From: Oligoflexia bacterium
GTDB lineage: Bacteria > Bdellovibrionota > UBA1018 > CAIPTA01
Reading direction: 5' to 3'
DNA: 40,491 nt
NCBI GenBank assembly: GCA_903867855.1
Contig: CAIPTA010000175.1
Coordinates: 1-40,491 of the forward strand
The translations under genes and the position numbers were made by a program. Of the stretch, positions 7,656 to 19,393 are shown piece by piece (position 1 is the first letter of the stretch; each line of letters starts with the position of its first letter). A model generated the notes under the pieces. That model had not been told where the DNA came from. It worked only from the letters and a program-made list of their open reading frames with translations, and did not search any database.

Positions 7656-7853
7656 TTAATGGTTAGAGCTCTTAAGCTTGGATTTGGCGGCATCTTTCAG
7701 ATTTGCTACGGCGCTTTGAAGATTGCCCTTAGTTCGAACTCTCGTACCTTCAGCTTCGAGTTTGGTATTGCCAATAATTCTACCTGCACTTTCCTTGACG
7801 GCTCCAACAATTTTATTTTTTTCTGCATTCAACTTATTTTCTATATTTTTCAT
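7656..7853 (-). CDS. CsbD-like general stress protein
   Basis: The 65-residue protein has the CsbD family pattern: a short Lys-rich start, KIVGAVKESAGRIIGNTKLEAEG, and a repeat-like second helix with G.LQ.A..NLKDAAK. CsbD proteins are small hydrophilic helical proteins strongly induced by envelope, osmotic or stationary-phase stress in many bacteria; the mechanism is unknown. It sits between the DUF3309 and 42-residue membrane genes with gaps of 12 and 9 bases, forming a tight mini-operon. Confidence 0.85.
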   Translation of the reverse strand: MKNIENKLNAEKNKIVGAVKESAGRIIGNTKLEAEGTRVRTKGNLQSAVANLKDAAKSKLKSSNH

Positions 7854-7865
7854 AACACTACCTTT

Positions 7866-8027
7866 TTAATTTAGGGATTTTGGTCTCATAAAAGCAAATA
7901 CGATTGCTACTAAAAGTATCAAGCCAAGCCCACCACCGGGGTAATAGCCCCAGCTCGCGCTGTATGGCCAAACGGGAAAGGCGCCCACGAGAAGCAGCAC
8001 CAAAACTACTAGTAGAATATTGTTCAT
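7866..8027 (-). CDS. DUF3309 family small membrane protein
   Basis: A 53-residue protein. The pattern, a hydrophobic helix (NILLVVLVLLLVGAFP), then W-P-Y-S..WGYYPGGGLGL and a second helix, is the DUF3309 signature. Members are two-helix inner-membrane proteins of unknown role that often occur beside CsbD and other stress genes, as here. It is the first gene of the minus-strand mini-operon; the bases before the start contain GGGGTGAAAC as a weak ribosome site. Confidence 0.8.
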   Translation of the reverse strand: MNNILLVVLVLLLVGAFPVWPYSASWGYYPGGGLGLILLVAIVFAFMRPKSLN

Positions 8028-8417
8028 AAGTTTCACCCCATTCATTAATAGAAGTTGTCTTCTCCTATATATTCTTCACTGCTGCAAATACTGCTCCAGT
8101 TGTAAGAGCTGCTAGGGTAGCTCTTGAATGATCTGGCACTGCCATAAACATAGCATGAACGAATTTTTCTCCTTTGCGTCCAAATTCACCCGATTTCAGC
8201 TGCGTTGAATTAGAGCTTTCTAAAAAATATATGGAGTAACCCTAGGCTCATCACGTGCTTATCGAGGCGGCGAAAATTTGATTGGTACGCGAACTGCAGG
8301 GTACCTTCATATGCTCGCCCACTTTAGCCTTAGTTAGATTTCTATGGGTAGAAATTACCTTAAGCAGAGATCTAAGTAGACGAGAGTTTTTCGCTTCTGC
8401 GTATAACCATTTAACAA
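8028..8417. other. Intergenic remnant region with a possible short ORF
   Basis: The only coding-like signal is on the minus strand at 8065-8151: ATG plus 27 codons (MFMAVPDHSRATLAALTTG then AVFAAVKNI), preceded in frame by about 25 further open codons without a start. It looks like the tail of a small helical protein and has no clear ribosome site. On the plus strand about 57 codons are open at 8280-8450 but carry no recognisable domain. The region probably also contains the promoter of the DUF3309-CsbD operon. Confidence 0.35.
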
Positions 8418-8704
8418 ATGATTCGCGAACTCCTGCAATAGGCGATTGAGCTCGAAGGCTATAAAGTGCGAACGGCTATGAATTTATTGAGTTAGCAACT
8501 CGAACCTATACAATTGCCTCAATCCCCATTGTTGTCGTATCCGCCACTCCAAACGAATCAAGTGAAAGAGTGCTGAAGGCATCGGGAAAAATAAAATGCC
8601 TTGTCAAAAAGCCAGTGGATTTGGACTATCTGATGAGTATCATCCATAAATATTGCGGGCCGTCGCCAGCTAGTAGAAATGATAAGGAAAGGCATAAAGG
8701 ATAA
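8418..8704 (+). pseudogene. Decayed response-regulator receiver lacking its phospho-acceptor
   Basis: From the ATG at 8418 one frame reads MIRELLQ, a stop, then AIELEGYKVRTAMN, which is the alpha-1/beta-2 part of a receiver. At the sequence AACGGCTATGAA (about 8471-8482) the reading switches to another frame and continues NGYEFIELATR, IPIVVVSATP (beta-4) and KCLVKKPVDLDYLMSII (conserved Lys and last helix), ending with TAA at 8702. The roughly 40 residues that normally include the phospho-acceptor Asp are missing, so a deletion has joined two similar Asn/Asp-Gly codon runs. It is a dead receiver, the second in this 4-kb stretch. Confidence 0.7.
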
Positions 8705-8873
8705 CACTTGTCGCATGAGGAAATAGTTTTTCGATGGCATATAAATTGCTGATCATAATCTAGAGAAGTAGATCAGGTCGGAGTCCTTTCGGAAAAAATA
8801 TAAATTATAGTTATTTGATCACTTCTCTTTTAGGTCTAGCAATGATTGCGGATCCTTCGGAGGCTCGTGCTAT
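8705..8873 (+). other. Upstream region of the secreted hydrolase
   Basis: About 170 bases between the broken receiver and the hydrolase gene. It contains TCGGAGTCCTTTCGGA-type short inverted motifs around 8778-8793 and TTCGGAGG ten bases before the ATG at 8874 as the likely ribosome site. No promoter stands out and I see no coding sequence. Confidence 0.4.
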
Positions 8874-10166
8874 ATGCCGCTGCACAGTGTGATCGTAAGA
8901 TTGTTTATTTTGCTGCTCTTAGGTAGCGAAGCCTTTGCAGGCGTAAATGATCCGATCATCGGTCAGGCAACAAATCAAAATTATCCATTTCGCACGTTTG
9001 GTGCGGCCACTGTTTCCTCTGATTTATTTTCTTCAAAGGAAAATGGATACAAAACAATAGAAACTAAAAATGAGGATCGAGACAATGTATTTACTTTGGA
9101 AGGAGAGGCACATTTAAATTCTCTCTACTTTCAGGGCCAGTCTGGTAAACCATTTGTAATTATCATGCCAGGCATTGGTGGTACAGCTACTGATGGCAAT
9201 TTGATGAATTTGGCAAGGATGTTCCACAAGTGGGGATTTTTTGTACTAACGATTGATGATCCTTTCTCTTGGAAATTTGCGCTGACGCTAAATCCAAATG
9301 GCGTTCCTGGATTTTTCCCTAATGATGCAAAAATTCTCTACCAACACCTTGAATCAGTTTTTAGCACTGTAACTAAGAAATATAAGCCGAGTTATTTGGG
9401 CGTATGGTTCGTCACCTACTCCCTAGGCTCTCAATATGCTCAGGATCTTTTGAAAATCGACGATGAAAAGAAGACACTCCATTTCCAACAAGTAGTGATG
9501 CTAAATCCTCTTTTAGATATCGATTATTCTCTTAAGAAGTACGATGGTATCAATGAGCCATCGCAAGCCATGTCCGATCCATGGTGGCATTACCAATCGT
9601 TGCGAAATAGCTTGTTTGGTCTGGTGCTGGAGCTTTTGTTTGTAGGTCACAGTGAACGTCAAGGCTACTATTATTCACACTTCCCATTAAACAGCTCGCA
9701 AAGTGATGCCCTAATCGGAGGCACATTTAAAGACAGCCTAGACCAAGTGCTCTATGTAACAAGCATGGTGCATCCGGATCGAGATAAGTTATTTACCTCA
9801 GAGTTATCTGATGAGGACGATGAATGGAATCAAGATGATCGGAACGATGAGATTCGGAAGATTTCATTTAACGACTACTTCGGCAAATTTGTTTTACCCA
9901 TGATCCCTGGAGTGAAGAACACAGATAGCTCAGATAATGTAATTTACAGCTTTAGCCTAAAATACAACTTACAAACGATTGCCGCCGATAAAAGGATCAA
10001 AATCGTTTTGACTAAGGATGATCCACTCTCACGGCCTGAGGATAATCAACTTTTCAGCCAGACGTTTAAGGACCGTGCTCTATTATTAGACGTTGGCGGA
10101 CATTGCGGAATGTTCTGGTTTCCAGGCTTCGAGGCAGACTTCAAAGCGTTTTTAAAAATTGAATAG
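8874..10166 (+). CDS. Secreted alpha/beta-hydrolase
   Basis: A 430-residue protein with a Sec signal peptide (about residues 1-22). The alpha/beta-hydrolase fold is shown by a first strand and oxyanion loop (VIIMPGIGGT, about residue 95), the nucleophile elbow WFVTYSLGSQ with Ser183 (the first Gly of GxSxG is Thr), an acid candidate in LTKDDPLS (about 382) and His410 in DVGGHCGMFW. Substrate is unknown; the extra C-terminal half insertion rich in Asp/Glu (around 310) could be a lid. It should act in the periplasm or outside the cell as an esterase or lipase-like enzyme. It is convergent with the lipoprotein gene on the other side (7-base gap) and stands alone on its strand. Confidence 0.75.
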   Translation: MPLHSVIVRLFILLLLGSEAFAGVNDPIIGQATNQNYPFRTFGAATVSSDLFSSKENGYKTIETKNEDRDNVFTLEGEAHLNSLYFQGQSGKPFVIIMPGIGGTATDGNLMNLARMFHKWGFFVLTIDDPFSWKFALTLNPNGVPGFFPNDAKILYQHLESVFSTVTKKYKPSYLGVWFVTYSLGSQYAQDLLKIDDEKKTLHFQQVVMLNPLLDIDYSLKKYDGINEPSQAMSDPWWHYQSLRNSLFGLVLELLFVGHSERQGYYYSHFPLNSSQSDALIGGTFKDSLDQVLYVTSMVHPDRDKLFTSELSDEDDEWNQDDRNDEIRKISFNDYFGKFVLPMIPGVKNTDSSDNVIYSFSLKYNLQTIAADKRIKIVLTKDDPLSRPEDNQLFSQTFKDRALLLDVGGHCGMFWFPGFEADFKAFLKIE

Positions 10167-10173
10167 ATCTCGT

Positions 10174-10614
10174 TTATTTCAAATCGCTCAAGGCTAACGG
10201 CACAGTGAGCTCTGGTTTTTTCCCTTTCGGTGGGGCGGCGAACTGGAGTTTCTTCAATTCTTTTTGCAGACAAATATTGAGTGCCTTATTAGGAGTGCGT
10301 CCGCTAAGGAGTTTCGCTGTTTTTACTTTTCCATTCGGCTTAATTTTCAGCGCGAAGCGTAGCTCACCATTTTCTGGGTAGCTGCCTGGATTCGCATGGT
10401 GCACACATTCACTGAGTCGTGGTAGGGCTACAAAAACTGTTTTCTGCACATTACACTCGCCCCAGCCGCGATTCAGGGCCGTATTGGTGAGGCAATCCTG
10501 CACTTGGGAGGCCTCGTTTGGTTCAGGCTTCATGGCAGGATCCGTGGGTTCTTTCACCACAGTGCGGCTACAAGCGGAGAGAAGTAAAAGTGCGAGGAGG
10601 ATTAGCTTATGCAT
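10174..10614 (-). CDS. Lipoprotein with AgmX/PglI-type C-terminal domain
   Basis: The 146-residue product has a lipoprotein signal (LLLLSACS, Cys15). Its last 70 residues (GELRFALKIKPNGKVKTAKL, then conserved hydrophobics and a PPKGKKPELTVPLAL end) match the small beta-alpha-beta domain known as the AgmX/PglI C-terminal or TonB-C-like domain, common in Myxococcota and Bdellovibrionota. The domain probably binds envelope proteins. Its start overlaps the kynB stop region by 8 bases, so it is translated from the kynurenine operon mRNA although no link to the catabolism is evident; it could serve uptake or may be a chance rider. Confidence 0.75.
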   Translation of the reverse strand: MHKLILLALLLLSACSRTVVKEPTDPAMKPEPNEASQVQDCLTNTALNRGWGECNVQKTVFVALPRLSECVHHANPGSYPENGELRFALKIKPNGKVKTAKLLSGRTPNKALNICLQKELKKLQFAAPPKGKKPELTVPLALSDLK

Positions 10615-11238
10615 TTAGAAGTTCCTTTTCTAAGAGTATGGCGCGCACTGGGGAGGCATCGGCATCCAGGAGCTTGAGTGGCAGCGCAATCAAAGTATAG
10701 TTTCCTGGCGAAACTTTATCCAACACGATTCCCTCTAAAATGGCGAGATCGTTTTTGAAGATAGCCTGGTGACTCTCTAAGCCCTTGGAATCAGCGGGAT
10801 CGACGCTAGGCGTATCAATTCCCACGAGACAAACTTTTTTTTCGGCGAGCCAATCGATGAGCTCTGGAGACAGCGAGTTAAAGTCGCTATTCCATTGGTT
10901 GGGGTTCGGGAAAGAGTTAGTGCGGAAGAGCACACGAGGGGCGCTAATTGGAGAAGAAACGTCTTTCGGTACAATCCTTGCGCCCTTTGGCACGCTCACT
11001 TCGATCACTTGGCAGGGGCCAAGATAAATTTCGAGATTACGCGAATCGATGCCTTTGCCACTAGCATGATAGTGATTGCTCGCATCCGTGTGTGCACCAA
11101 TATGCAGCGTGGTGGCGATGCTTGAAACAGTGAGATGATCGCCCTGTTGCATATTCAGGCTCACATCGCGCGAAAACTCCACATCACCAGGGAAAACAGC
11201 TGTCTCCTTGCTAACCAAGGGTGAAATATCCCAGATCT

Positions 11239-11242
<4 letters not shown>
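10607..11242 (-). CDS. kynB: Kynurenine formamidase
   Basis: This 211-residue protein is a cyclase-family metal hydrolase of the KynB type (EC 3.5.1.9), which hydrolyses N-formylkynurenine to kynurenine and formate. It begins WDISPLVSKETAVFPGD and has the metal motif HIGAHTDASNHYH at about residues 47-59, both diagnostic for bacterial KynB; length is usual. It overlaps the dioxygenase-deaminase fusion gene upstream by 4 bases and the lipoprotein gene downstream by 8. Its substrate would come from the tryptophan dioxygenase encoded at 22129-22962. No kynureninase gene accompanies it, which is unusual, since kynB often lies with kynU. Confidence 0.9.
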
Positions 11243-14850
<3,608 letters not shown>

Positions 14851-14854
<4 letters not shown>

Positions 14855-15894
14855 GCTAAGGTGCCTTCGTGGGGGAAATCTTTATAGGTAAAATTCCAGC
14901 GGTCGCGATCTGGATCCCAATCGTCCCAGGGTTGAATGCCGCTGATTTTGTGGCGTAGATTTTCTGGAATACTTTCTGTGACGATGAACGCCTTTTGGCG
15001 CTCTAGCGGATAGGGATTGCGGAAATCAAAGCCGAGCACGCCGAGTGTATAGCGCGCAATATACCAAGAAGCACGCATGTCCCAGCCATGAGCCACTTTG
15101 ATCACGATGCCGAGACCATTGGGATAGTCAGGGTGGAGAATGGAGAGACCAAGCAATCCATCGGCGCCTTCTTTCGCGATCACTTTGCCTTCACAGGATT
15201 TCAAGATCGTGGAGTCGAGACGGTTAAAGCCGCCCACCAAATCAGGGTGACGAGTCATCGCTTCCCAAATCCAATCTTCATTTTTGCGAACTGCGAGATC
15301 GGCATAGAGACGCGCAAGTTCCACCGTGGTCATGGAGATGGTGGGGAGTCCGCAGCCATCTTTGGCCACAACTTTTGGTTCCCAGTTTGCCCCAAGCACT
15401 TTGCGCACTTCCGCAAGATAGTGTAAGAAAAATTCATGGTGTGGCCACACATAGCCCACGCGGCTCCAGCCTTTGAGTTTGCAGCCTTTCAAGATTGCGG
15501 CGTGTTCGCCAGAGCAAGAATGGTAGAGACGGCGCGGACGTCTTCTCTGCGCACCAAATTGCATGAGGGGAAGCGCGAGTGGAGTTTGCACAAGACCTAG
15601 TTCACTCTCCCCGAGAATCGATTGCACTACGCGAATATGTTCGGTGTCGCCATTGTGAGAAGAAACGGCGATGGCTTTTTGTTCCCAATTGAGCGCAGTG
15701 TCCAATTCTTTCGCGAAAACCTTCACCATGTGGGGCTTCATCATGGAGCGTCCATAACAAAGCACTTCGCCACCATGGGAGTGGATGAGTTCTTTACCAC
15801 TCACCCAGGCGATTGAACCATGAATCGTGCACTCCGCCACGCCGTTGCGGCGATAGTCCACGAGGGGCATCCATTGGCTATTCTTGTTTTCCAT
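14851..15894 (-). CDS. Asparaginase-II-like hydrolase, first gene of the aminophenol operon
   Basis: A 347-residue protein of the asparaginase II family (Rhizobium etli AnsA / ReAV type). The Ser-x-x-Lys dyad is present (S50-M-M-K53), as are C127 in CSGEHAAIL and C181 in KDGCGLPT. In ReAV, as I recall, zinc is held by Cys135, Lys138 and Cys189; here the Lys is replaced by Glu130. This suggests a changed substrate. In this operon I infer hydrolysis of an aspartate beta-aryl ester to aspartate and 2-aminophenol (see findings); plain asparaginase activity is the alternative. The ATG at 15894 is chosen because the promoter just upstream would start transcription there; an ATG at 15900 is in frame. 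Stop overlaps the dehydrogenase start. Confidence 0.8.
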
Positions 15895-15901
15895 TGGCAT
15901 T

Positions 15902-15930
15902 ACTATAGGCGGCTAGCGTTAGCGTGTCAA
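15902..15930 (-). promoter_or_regulatory. Strong sigma70-type promoter of the aminophenol/kynB operon
   Basis: On the minus strand TTGACA (perfect -35), a 17-base spacer and TATAGT (5 of 6) end at 15902. Transcription should begin at about 15895, beside the ATG at 15894, giving a leaderless mRNA. It lies back-to-back with the ROK gene promoter. Confidence 0.75.
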
Positions 15931-15954
15931 AGTGTGGAACGCATCGTTTTTCGC

Positions 15955-15983
15955 TTCACCGCGCCAAGATCCCGCGTTAGGAT
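15955..15983 (+). promoter_or_regulatory. Promoter of the ROK kinase gene
   Basis: TTCACC, a 17-base spacer and TAGGAT (4 of 6 each) end 7 bases before the ATG at 15991, with no ribosome site between. Weak match on its own, but the spacing equals that of the other leaderless starts here. Confidence 0.45.
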
Positions 15984-15990
15984 CGGACCC

Positions 15991-16926
15991 ATGAAAGTAA
16001 TCGGTTTTGATTTAGGTGGCACAAAATTAGCGGGCGGCGTGGTGGATCAGCGCGGACGGATGACGGACTTTGCCGTCGAGTACGCAGAAATCAAGGCGGG
16101 CTGGCCTGGAGTGCTGGATCAGCTCTCCCGTTTCGTAAAAAACTATCGCGAGATGCATAAAGACATCAAGGCTGTGGGGATTGCCTCTGCGGGTCCGCTA
16201 GATAGTGATAAGGGAGTGCTCCTCGACCCCACCAACTATAAGGTTGGCAATAAAACTTGGGGCAAGATCGAGATTGTAAAAGATTTGAAGAAAAAAATCC
16301 GCATGCCCGTTTATTTGGAAAATGACGCTGCTGCTGCGGTGCTCGCCGAGGGCTGGACGGGGAGCCGCAAGAAATCGAAAAATATCTTGGTGCTCACCTT
16401 GGGCACAGGCTTGGGCGTGGGTGTGATTGCGAATGGCGAACTCCTTCGCGGTGGTCGCGGGCTGCATCCCGAGGCGGGGCATATCTTGCTTGATCCGAGT
16501 GATCGTCTGCTTCGCTGCGGATGCGGTGTATACGGTTGTGCGGAAGCATTTCTCGCCGGCAAAAAATTTGAAGAGCGCGCGAGTCTGATTCTTAAAGAGC
16601 CAGGCTTGCGTTCGCCAATCCTTCGCGATCGCGCCAAATCCGGCGATGCAAAAGTGAAAGCTCTCTTTGTAGACTACGGCAAGCGCATGGCTCAGGCTCT
16701 GCTTAGCTATATTGTTTTGTACTATCCCGAAGAAGTGGTGTTAACGGGCGGTTTCGCGGAAGGCGCCTCACTCTTCTTGCCAACGGTAGAAACGGAGCTA
16801 AAAATTCTGCTAGAGCGACGCTTGAAAACCTTGCCACTCATGCCAACGATCACGGCATCCAAGTTTCAGAACCAAGCAGGAGTGATTGGGGCCGCCTATG
16901 TGGCCATGCACGGACTCAAAAAGTGA
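15991..16926 (+). CDS. ROK family sugar kinase (glucokinase-like)
   Basis: The 311-residue protein starts MKVIGFDLGGTKLAGGVV, the ATP-binding phosphate-1 motif of ROK kinases, and has LTLGTGLGVGVIANG (phosphate-2/sugar loop), E/H of PEAGHI and the zinc motif CGCGVYGCAE at about 170-180. This is the pattern of bacterial glucokinases and N-acetylhexosamine kinases. It has no N-terminal DNA-binding domain, so it is an enzyme rather than a repressor. Exact sugar cannot be told. A longer open frame reaches back to 15820 but would overlap the opposite gene; 15991 is chosen for homology and the promoter just upstream. The next gene overlaps its stop by 4 bases. Confidence 0.85.
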   Translation: MKVIGFDLGGTKLAGGVVDQRGRMTDFAVEYAEIKAGWPGVLDQLSRFVKNYREMHKDIKAVGIASAGPLDSDKGVLLDPTNYKVGNKTWGKIEIVKDLKKKIRMPVYLENDAAAAVLAEGWTGSRKKSKNILVLTLGTGLGVGVIANGELLRGGRGLHPEAGHILLDPSDRLLRCGCGVYGCAEAFLAGKKFEERASLILKEPGLRSPILRDRAKSGDAKVKALFVDYGKRMAQALLSYIVLYYPEEVVLTGGFAEGASLFLPTVETELKILLERRLKTLPLMPTITASKFQNQAGVIGAAYVAMHGLKK

Positions 16927-17489
16927 GGCGTATCGCCGTTTTTTTGTTCGCCATTTTACTTTTAGCGATTGCCCGCCCTCTTTCCTTCAAGCGCTCTGAA
17001 AAGGCTGTGACAAATCCTCCTCGGCTAGAGGAGAGAATAGAAAGCTCCACAGTCTTAAAGGGAGAGCGAGCACCCAGCTCTGCGCCTAGTGCAAAAGTAG
17101 CAGCTCACTCGCTTCCTAAATCCAGCGTGGTGCCCAATGATATTCAAGCCGAAATGGAACATATCGGTGCCGACTGGGATAAGGCTCGAGAAGAGCTTTA
17201 CGCTCGCTTCAATCTCAGCGAAGAGCAACAAGCCCATATTCAAGAGGCTCGAGCGATCAATGCGAAAACTGTAGACGTACTAGCCAAAAATTTGAGTGCC
17301 GCTGCGGATCCTGAGGAGCGCAATCGTCTGGTAGCGAAAATTGTAGAAACTGGTTTTTACTATGATCGCGCAATGACGGAGATCTTGGGCGAGAAAAATT
17401 TTGCGAGCTTAGAGAGTCTCCGAGACACCTATAATGAATACCTAGACAATCACAGTTCGCTCCGACCAAGGCTAGCGCATCGCTGGTAG
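16923..17489 (+). CDS. Exported helical protein of unknown function
   Basis: GTG start overlapping the ROK stop (GTGA). The 188-residue product has an N-terminal hydrophobic segment (about residues 4-17) that may be a signal anchor, a low-complexity Ser/Pro/Lys linker to about residue 75, and a helical C-terminal domain with DWDKAREELYARFNLSEEQ and further heptad-like helices. It resembles periplasmic helical proteins such as Spy-like folds in general build only. Coupling to the kinase suggests co-expression, not function. Confidence 0.6.
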   Translation: MRRIAVFLFAILLLAIARPLSFKRSEKAVTNPPRLEERIESSTVLKGERAPSSAPSAKVAAHSLPKSSVVPNDIQAEMEHIGADWDKAREELYARFNLSEEQQAHIQEARAINAKTVDVLAKNLSAAADPEERNRLVAKIVETGFYYDRAMTEILGEKNFASLESLRDTYNEYLDNHSSLRPRLAHRW

Positions 17490-17492
17490 AGG

Positions 17493-17969
17493 CTAGAGCT
17501 CTTTGCGCATCATCAAGTTTGTCACGTGGAAACCAAGTTTATCATAGAGTCTTTTGGCTGCTTGATTGTGTCCGAATACATGCAAGCCAATAGATTTTAA
17601 ACCAAGACGAATGGCTTCAGCCTCCGCTAGTCTCATCGTCATTTCGCCATAGCCTTTGCCGCGAAAATTTTCGAAAAGATAAATATCATAAATAAAGGCA
17701 GACTCTCTAGCTGCAGTCTTCCGTTTGCCAAGCCATAGGCTGCCCACTTTTGTATTTGTGCCCGATTCAAAAATGGAAAATAGATAATGATCAAGGGAAT
17801 GCACTCCCTCTGAAAGCGGCGTTTGAAAGGCATCTTCCGCTAGCTTTTTTGTCTCGGCCTCCGGGAGATCCCCTGCGCGCATTAAATCAGCGGCATAATT
17901 CGCCACAGCATTTTCTTTATACTCTGGAAACTCTTCCTCGGTCATCTTTCGTAATACTAGCAAGGGCAT
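17493..17969 (-). CDS. GNAT family N-acetyltransferase
   Basis: The 158-residue protein has the GNAT core: strand YIYDIYLFENFRGKGYGEMTM with the acetyl-CoA pyrophosphate loop R-G-K-G-Y-G (about residue 107), then an Ala/Glu helix, LHVFGHNQAAKRLYDKLGF, the usual motif B end. Such enzymes acetylate amino groups of small molecules or proteins; the acceptor is unknown. AAGGAG lies only one base before the ATG at 17969, so a start at TTG 17963 or ATG 17945 is possible. It is convergent with the ROK operon. Confidence 0.8.
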   Translation of the reverse strand: MPLLVLRKMTEEEFPEYKENAVANYAADLMRAGDLPEAETKKLAEDAFQTPLSEGVHSLDHYLFSIFESGTNTKVGSLWLGKRKTAARESAFIYDIYLFENFRGKGYGEMTMRLAEAEAIRLGLKSIGLHVFGHNQAAKRLYDKLGFHVTNLMMRKEL

Positions 17970-18093
17970 ACTCCTTTTTTAACCTTGTGAGAGTAACTTG
18001 AATTCGAAAAGCCAAAAAGATTTTTCGCTTTCCAAATTATAGAAAATAGCTTGAAATAAATTGTGACAAAAATTTTTAGGGAGGAATAAAGGT

Positions 18094-18801
18094 ATGAGAA
18101 TGATTCTTGCTGTTTGTTTTGCTGCATTTGCCTTGTCTGTGCAGTTGCGAGCGGAGGACTCTTTGCTCGTGCCTGCGCCTCGCCTTTTTATTCTTTCGCA
18201 AGCTAACCAGGAAGTGATGAATAAAGCGATCGGGCCTGTAACAGTGGAAGCGTTCGACGCGTTCACCTTAGGGCACATCAATGATAATGCAACAAAAGTG
18301 ACTATCTCTCTGGCATCCGGCCCAGGCCAATTGCAAGGCACTCTCACGAAGCCCATGGTAAATGGCGCCGTTAAGTTCACGGATTTGATGGTTACCGCTC
18401 CTGGTAGCGGATATCAATTTTTGATTTCTGCTGCTGGCTATCCGCCCATTAAAACTTTGCCCTTCACAGTGCATGCGTATGGAACGCCTCGTCAGCTGAG
18501 CTTTAGCATCGAGCCATCGAAGGATTGGTTTAGTGGCTACGATGCGGTTTTCTCCACTCAACCGGTGGTGGCCGTTTTGGATGGCTATGGAAACTTGATC
18601 GCAGACGATAACGCCTCCGCGGTAACGCTAAAGTGCGTTGACCCGCAAGGCTGCATGCTCCTCGGCACCGCCACTGTGCCTGTGGTGAATGGCCATGCTG
18701 TGTTCACGAACTTGCATCTTAATGCAGGCGTGACCGGCCCTGTAACTCTGGAAGCAATCTCCAGTCAGCAGCTTATTGCAACCGATAGCACTGCATTTTA
18801 A
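18094..18801 (+). CDS. Secreted protein with two bacterial Ig-like repeats
   Basis: After a signal peptide (cut near LRA-ED, residue about 20) the 235-residue protein consists of two similar beta-rich units. Each has V.AFD..G (VTVEAFDAF / PVVAVLDGYGN), A..VTISL / AVTLKC, a Gly-rich turn, G.L.GT.T.P.VNG.A.FT.L, and ends with a .ISAAG / LEAIS strand. This is the layout of Big-type Ig-like repeats found in surface proteins; large versions act in adhesion. With only two repeats it is a small member. GGGAGGAATAAAGG before the ATG is a strong ribosome site. It ends just before the TetR operator region. Confidence 0.7.
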   Translation: MRMILAVCFAAFALSVQLRAEDSLLVPAPRLFILSQANQEVMNKAIGPVTVEAFDAFTLGHINDNATKVTISLASGPGQLQGTLTKPMVNGAVKFTDLMVTAPGSGYQFLISAAGYPPIKTLPFTVHAYGTPRQLSFSIEPSKDWFSGYDAVFSTQPVVAVLDGYGNLIADDNASAVTLKCVDPQGCMLLGTATVPVVNGHAVFTNLHLNAGVTGPVTLEAISSQQLIATDSTAF

Positions 18802-18844
18802 TTTAGGTTGACCTACCTAAAGTATTAGGTTACTATACCTAATA
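18802..18844 (+). promoter_or_regulatory. Twin TetR operators overlapping the tetR promoter
   Basis: Two palindromes of the same form: TTTAGGT-N6-ACCTAAA (18802-18821) and ATTAGGT-N6-ACCTAAT (18824-18843). Their centres are 22 bp apart, about two helix turns. The promoter TTGACC (18808-18813), a 17-base spacer and TACTAT (18831-18836) lies within them: the -10 box is exactly the N6 of the second operator. Transcription would start at about 18843, next to the ATG at 18844. Binding must block the promoter, so TetR autorepression is the clear inference. Confidence 0.8.
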
Positions 18845-19392
18845 TGGGTACGCAGACCACAAAAGATAAAATCCTGCAAGCCGCTCTTGGACTCCTCGAA
18901 AAGAGCGGCATCAAAGCCGTTACCCAGCCCGCTGTTGCCAAACTCGTGGGCATTCCTCAGGGGCAGCTCACTTATCACTTCCCGCGCCGCGCCGATCTGG
19001 TGCTCGCCGTAACTGATCTTTCTCTCGATCGACTAGCCTCCTTCCTTTTTAGTCGTGATGCCGTGACCGAAAAAATGGATCGCATGCTCTGGAAATTTTT
19101 GAGCGATCCCACGCGGAGTCGCGCGCTGCTCGGGCTCGTGGTGGAAACGGATGAGAGCCCGGAGGTTCGCGAGCGCCTAGCCATGCAGGAAGAAAAAGGC
19201 AGGAGTTTGATCGCTGCAGCCTTGGGCCTGGAGGAGGGGGATCCCGATATCACCCTTGTGCACGCCACTTTAGCGGGCTTTGCCTTGCTCGCATTTTTAC
19301 GCGCAGATAAACCGAAAACGTTAGAAACAGAATTTTATGCTTCGATGAAAAAATTGCGTTCCCAAATTAAGAAGCCAAAGAGGGAAAAATAA
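18844..19392 (+). CDS. TetR/AcrR family transcriptional repressor
   Basis: The 182-residue protein has the N-terminal TetR helix-turn-helix (KDKILQAALGLLEKSGIKAV, then IPQGQLTYHFPRRADL with the usual YHFP..K/R.L pattern, residues 6-55) and a helical ligand domain. The ligand is unknown. Two identical-type operators sit on its own promoter, and the hydroxylase gene begins one base after its stop, so it should control that enzyme and itself. The ATG lacks a ribosome site and appears leaderless. A lipid or fatty acid inducer would be consistent with the partner gene. Confidence 0.9.
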   Translation: MGTQTTKDKILQAALGLLEKSGIKAVTQPAVAKLVGIPQGQLTYHFPRRADLVLAVTDLSLDRLASFLFSRDAVTEKMDRMLWKFLSDPTRSRALLGLVVETDESPEVRERLAMQEEKGRSLIAAALGLEEGDPDITLVHATLAGFALLAFLRADKPKTLETEFYASMKKLRSQIKKPKREK

Positions 19393-19393
19393 G

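Noticed and set aside
8280..8450. Open plus-strand stretch reading ...REFF.S..NHL..DSRTPAIGD, which recalls a histidine kinase H-box
   Set aside because: The RTPAI part is an out-of-frame reading of the receiver fragment MIRELLQ starting at 8418, which fits its family much better; no other kinase motif follows.
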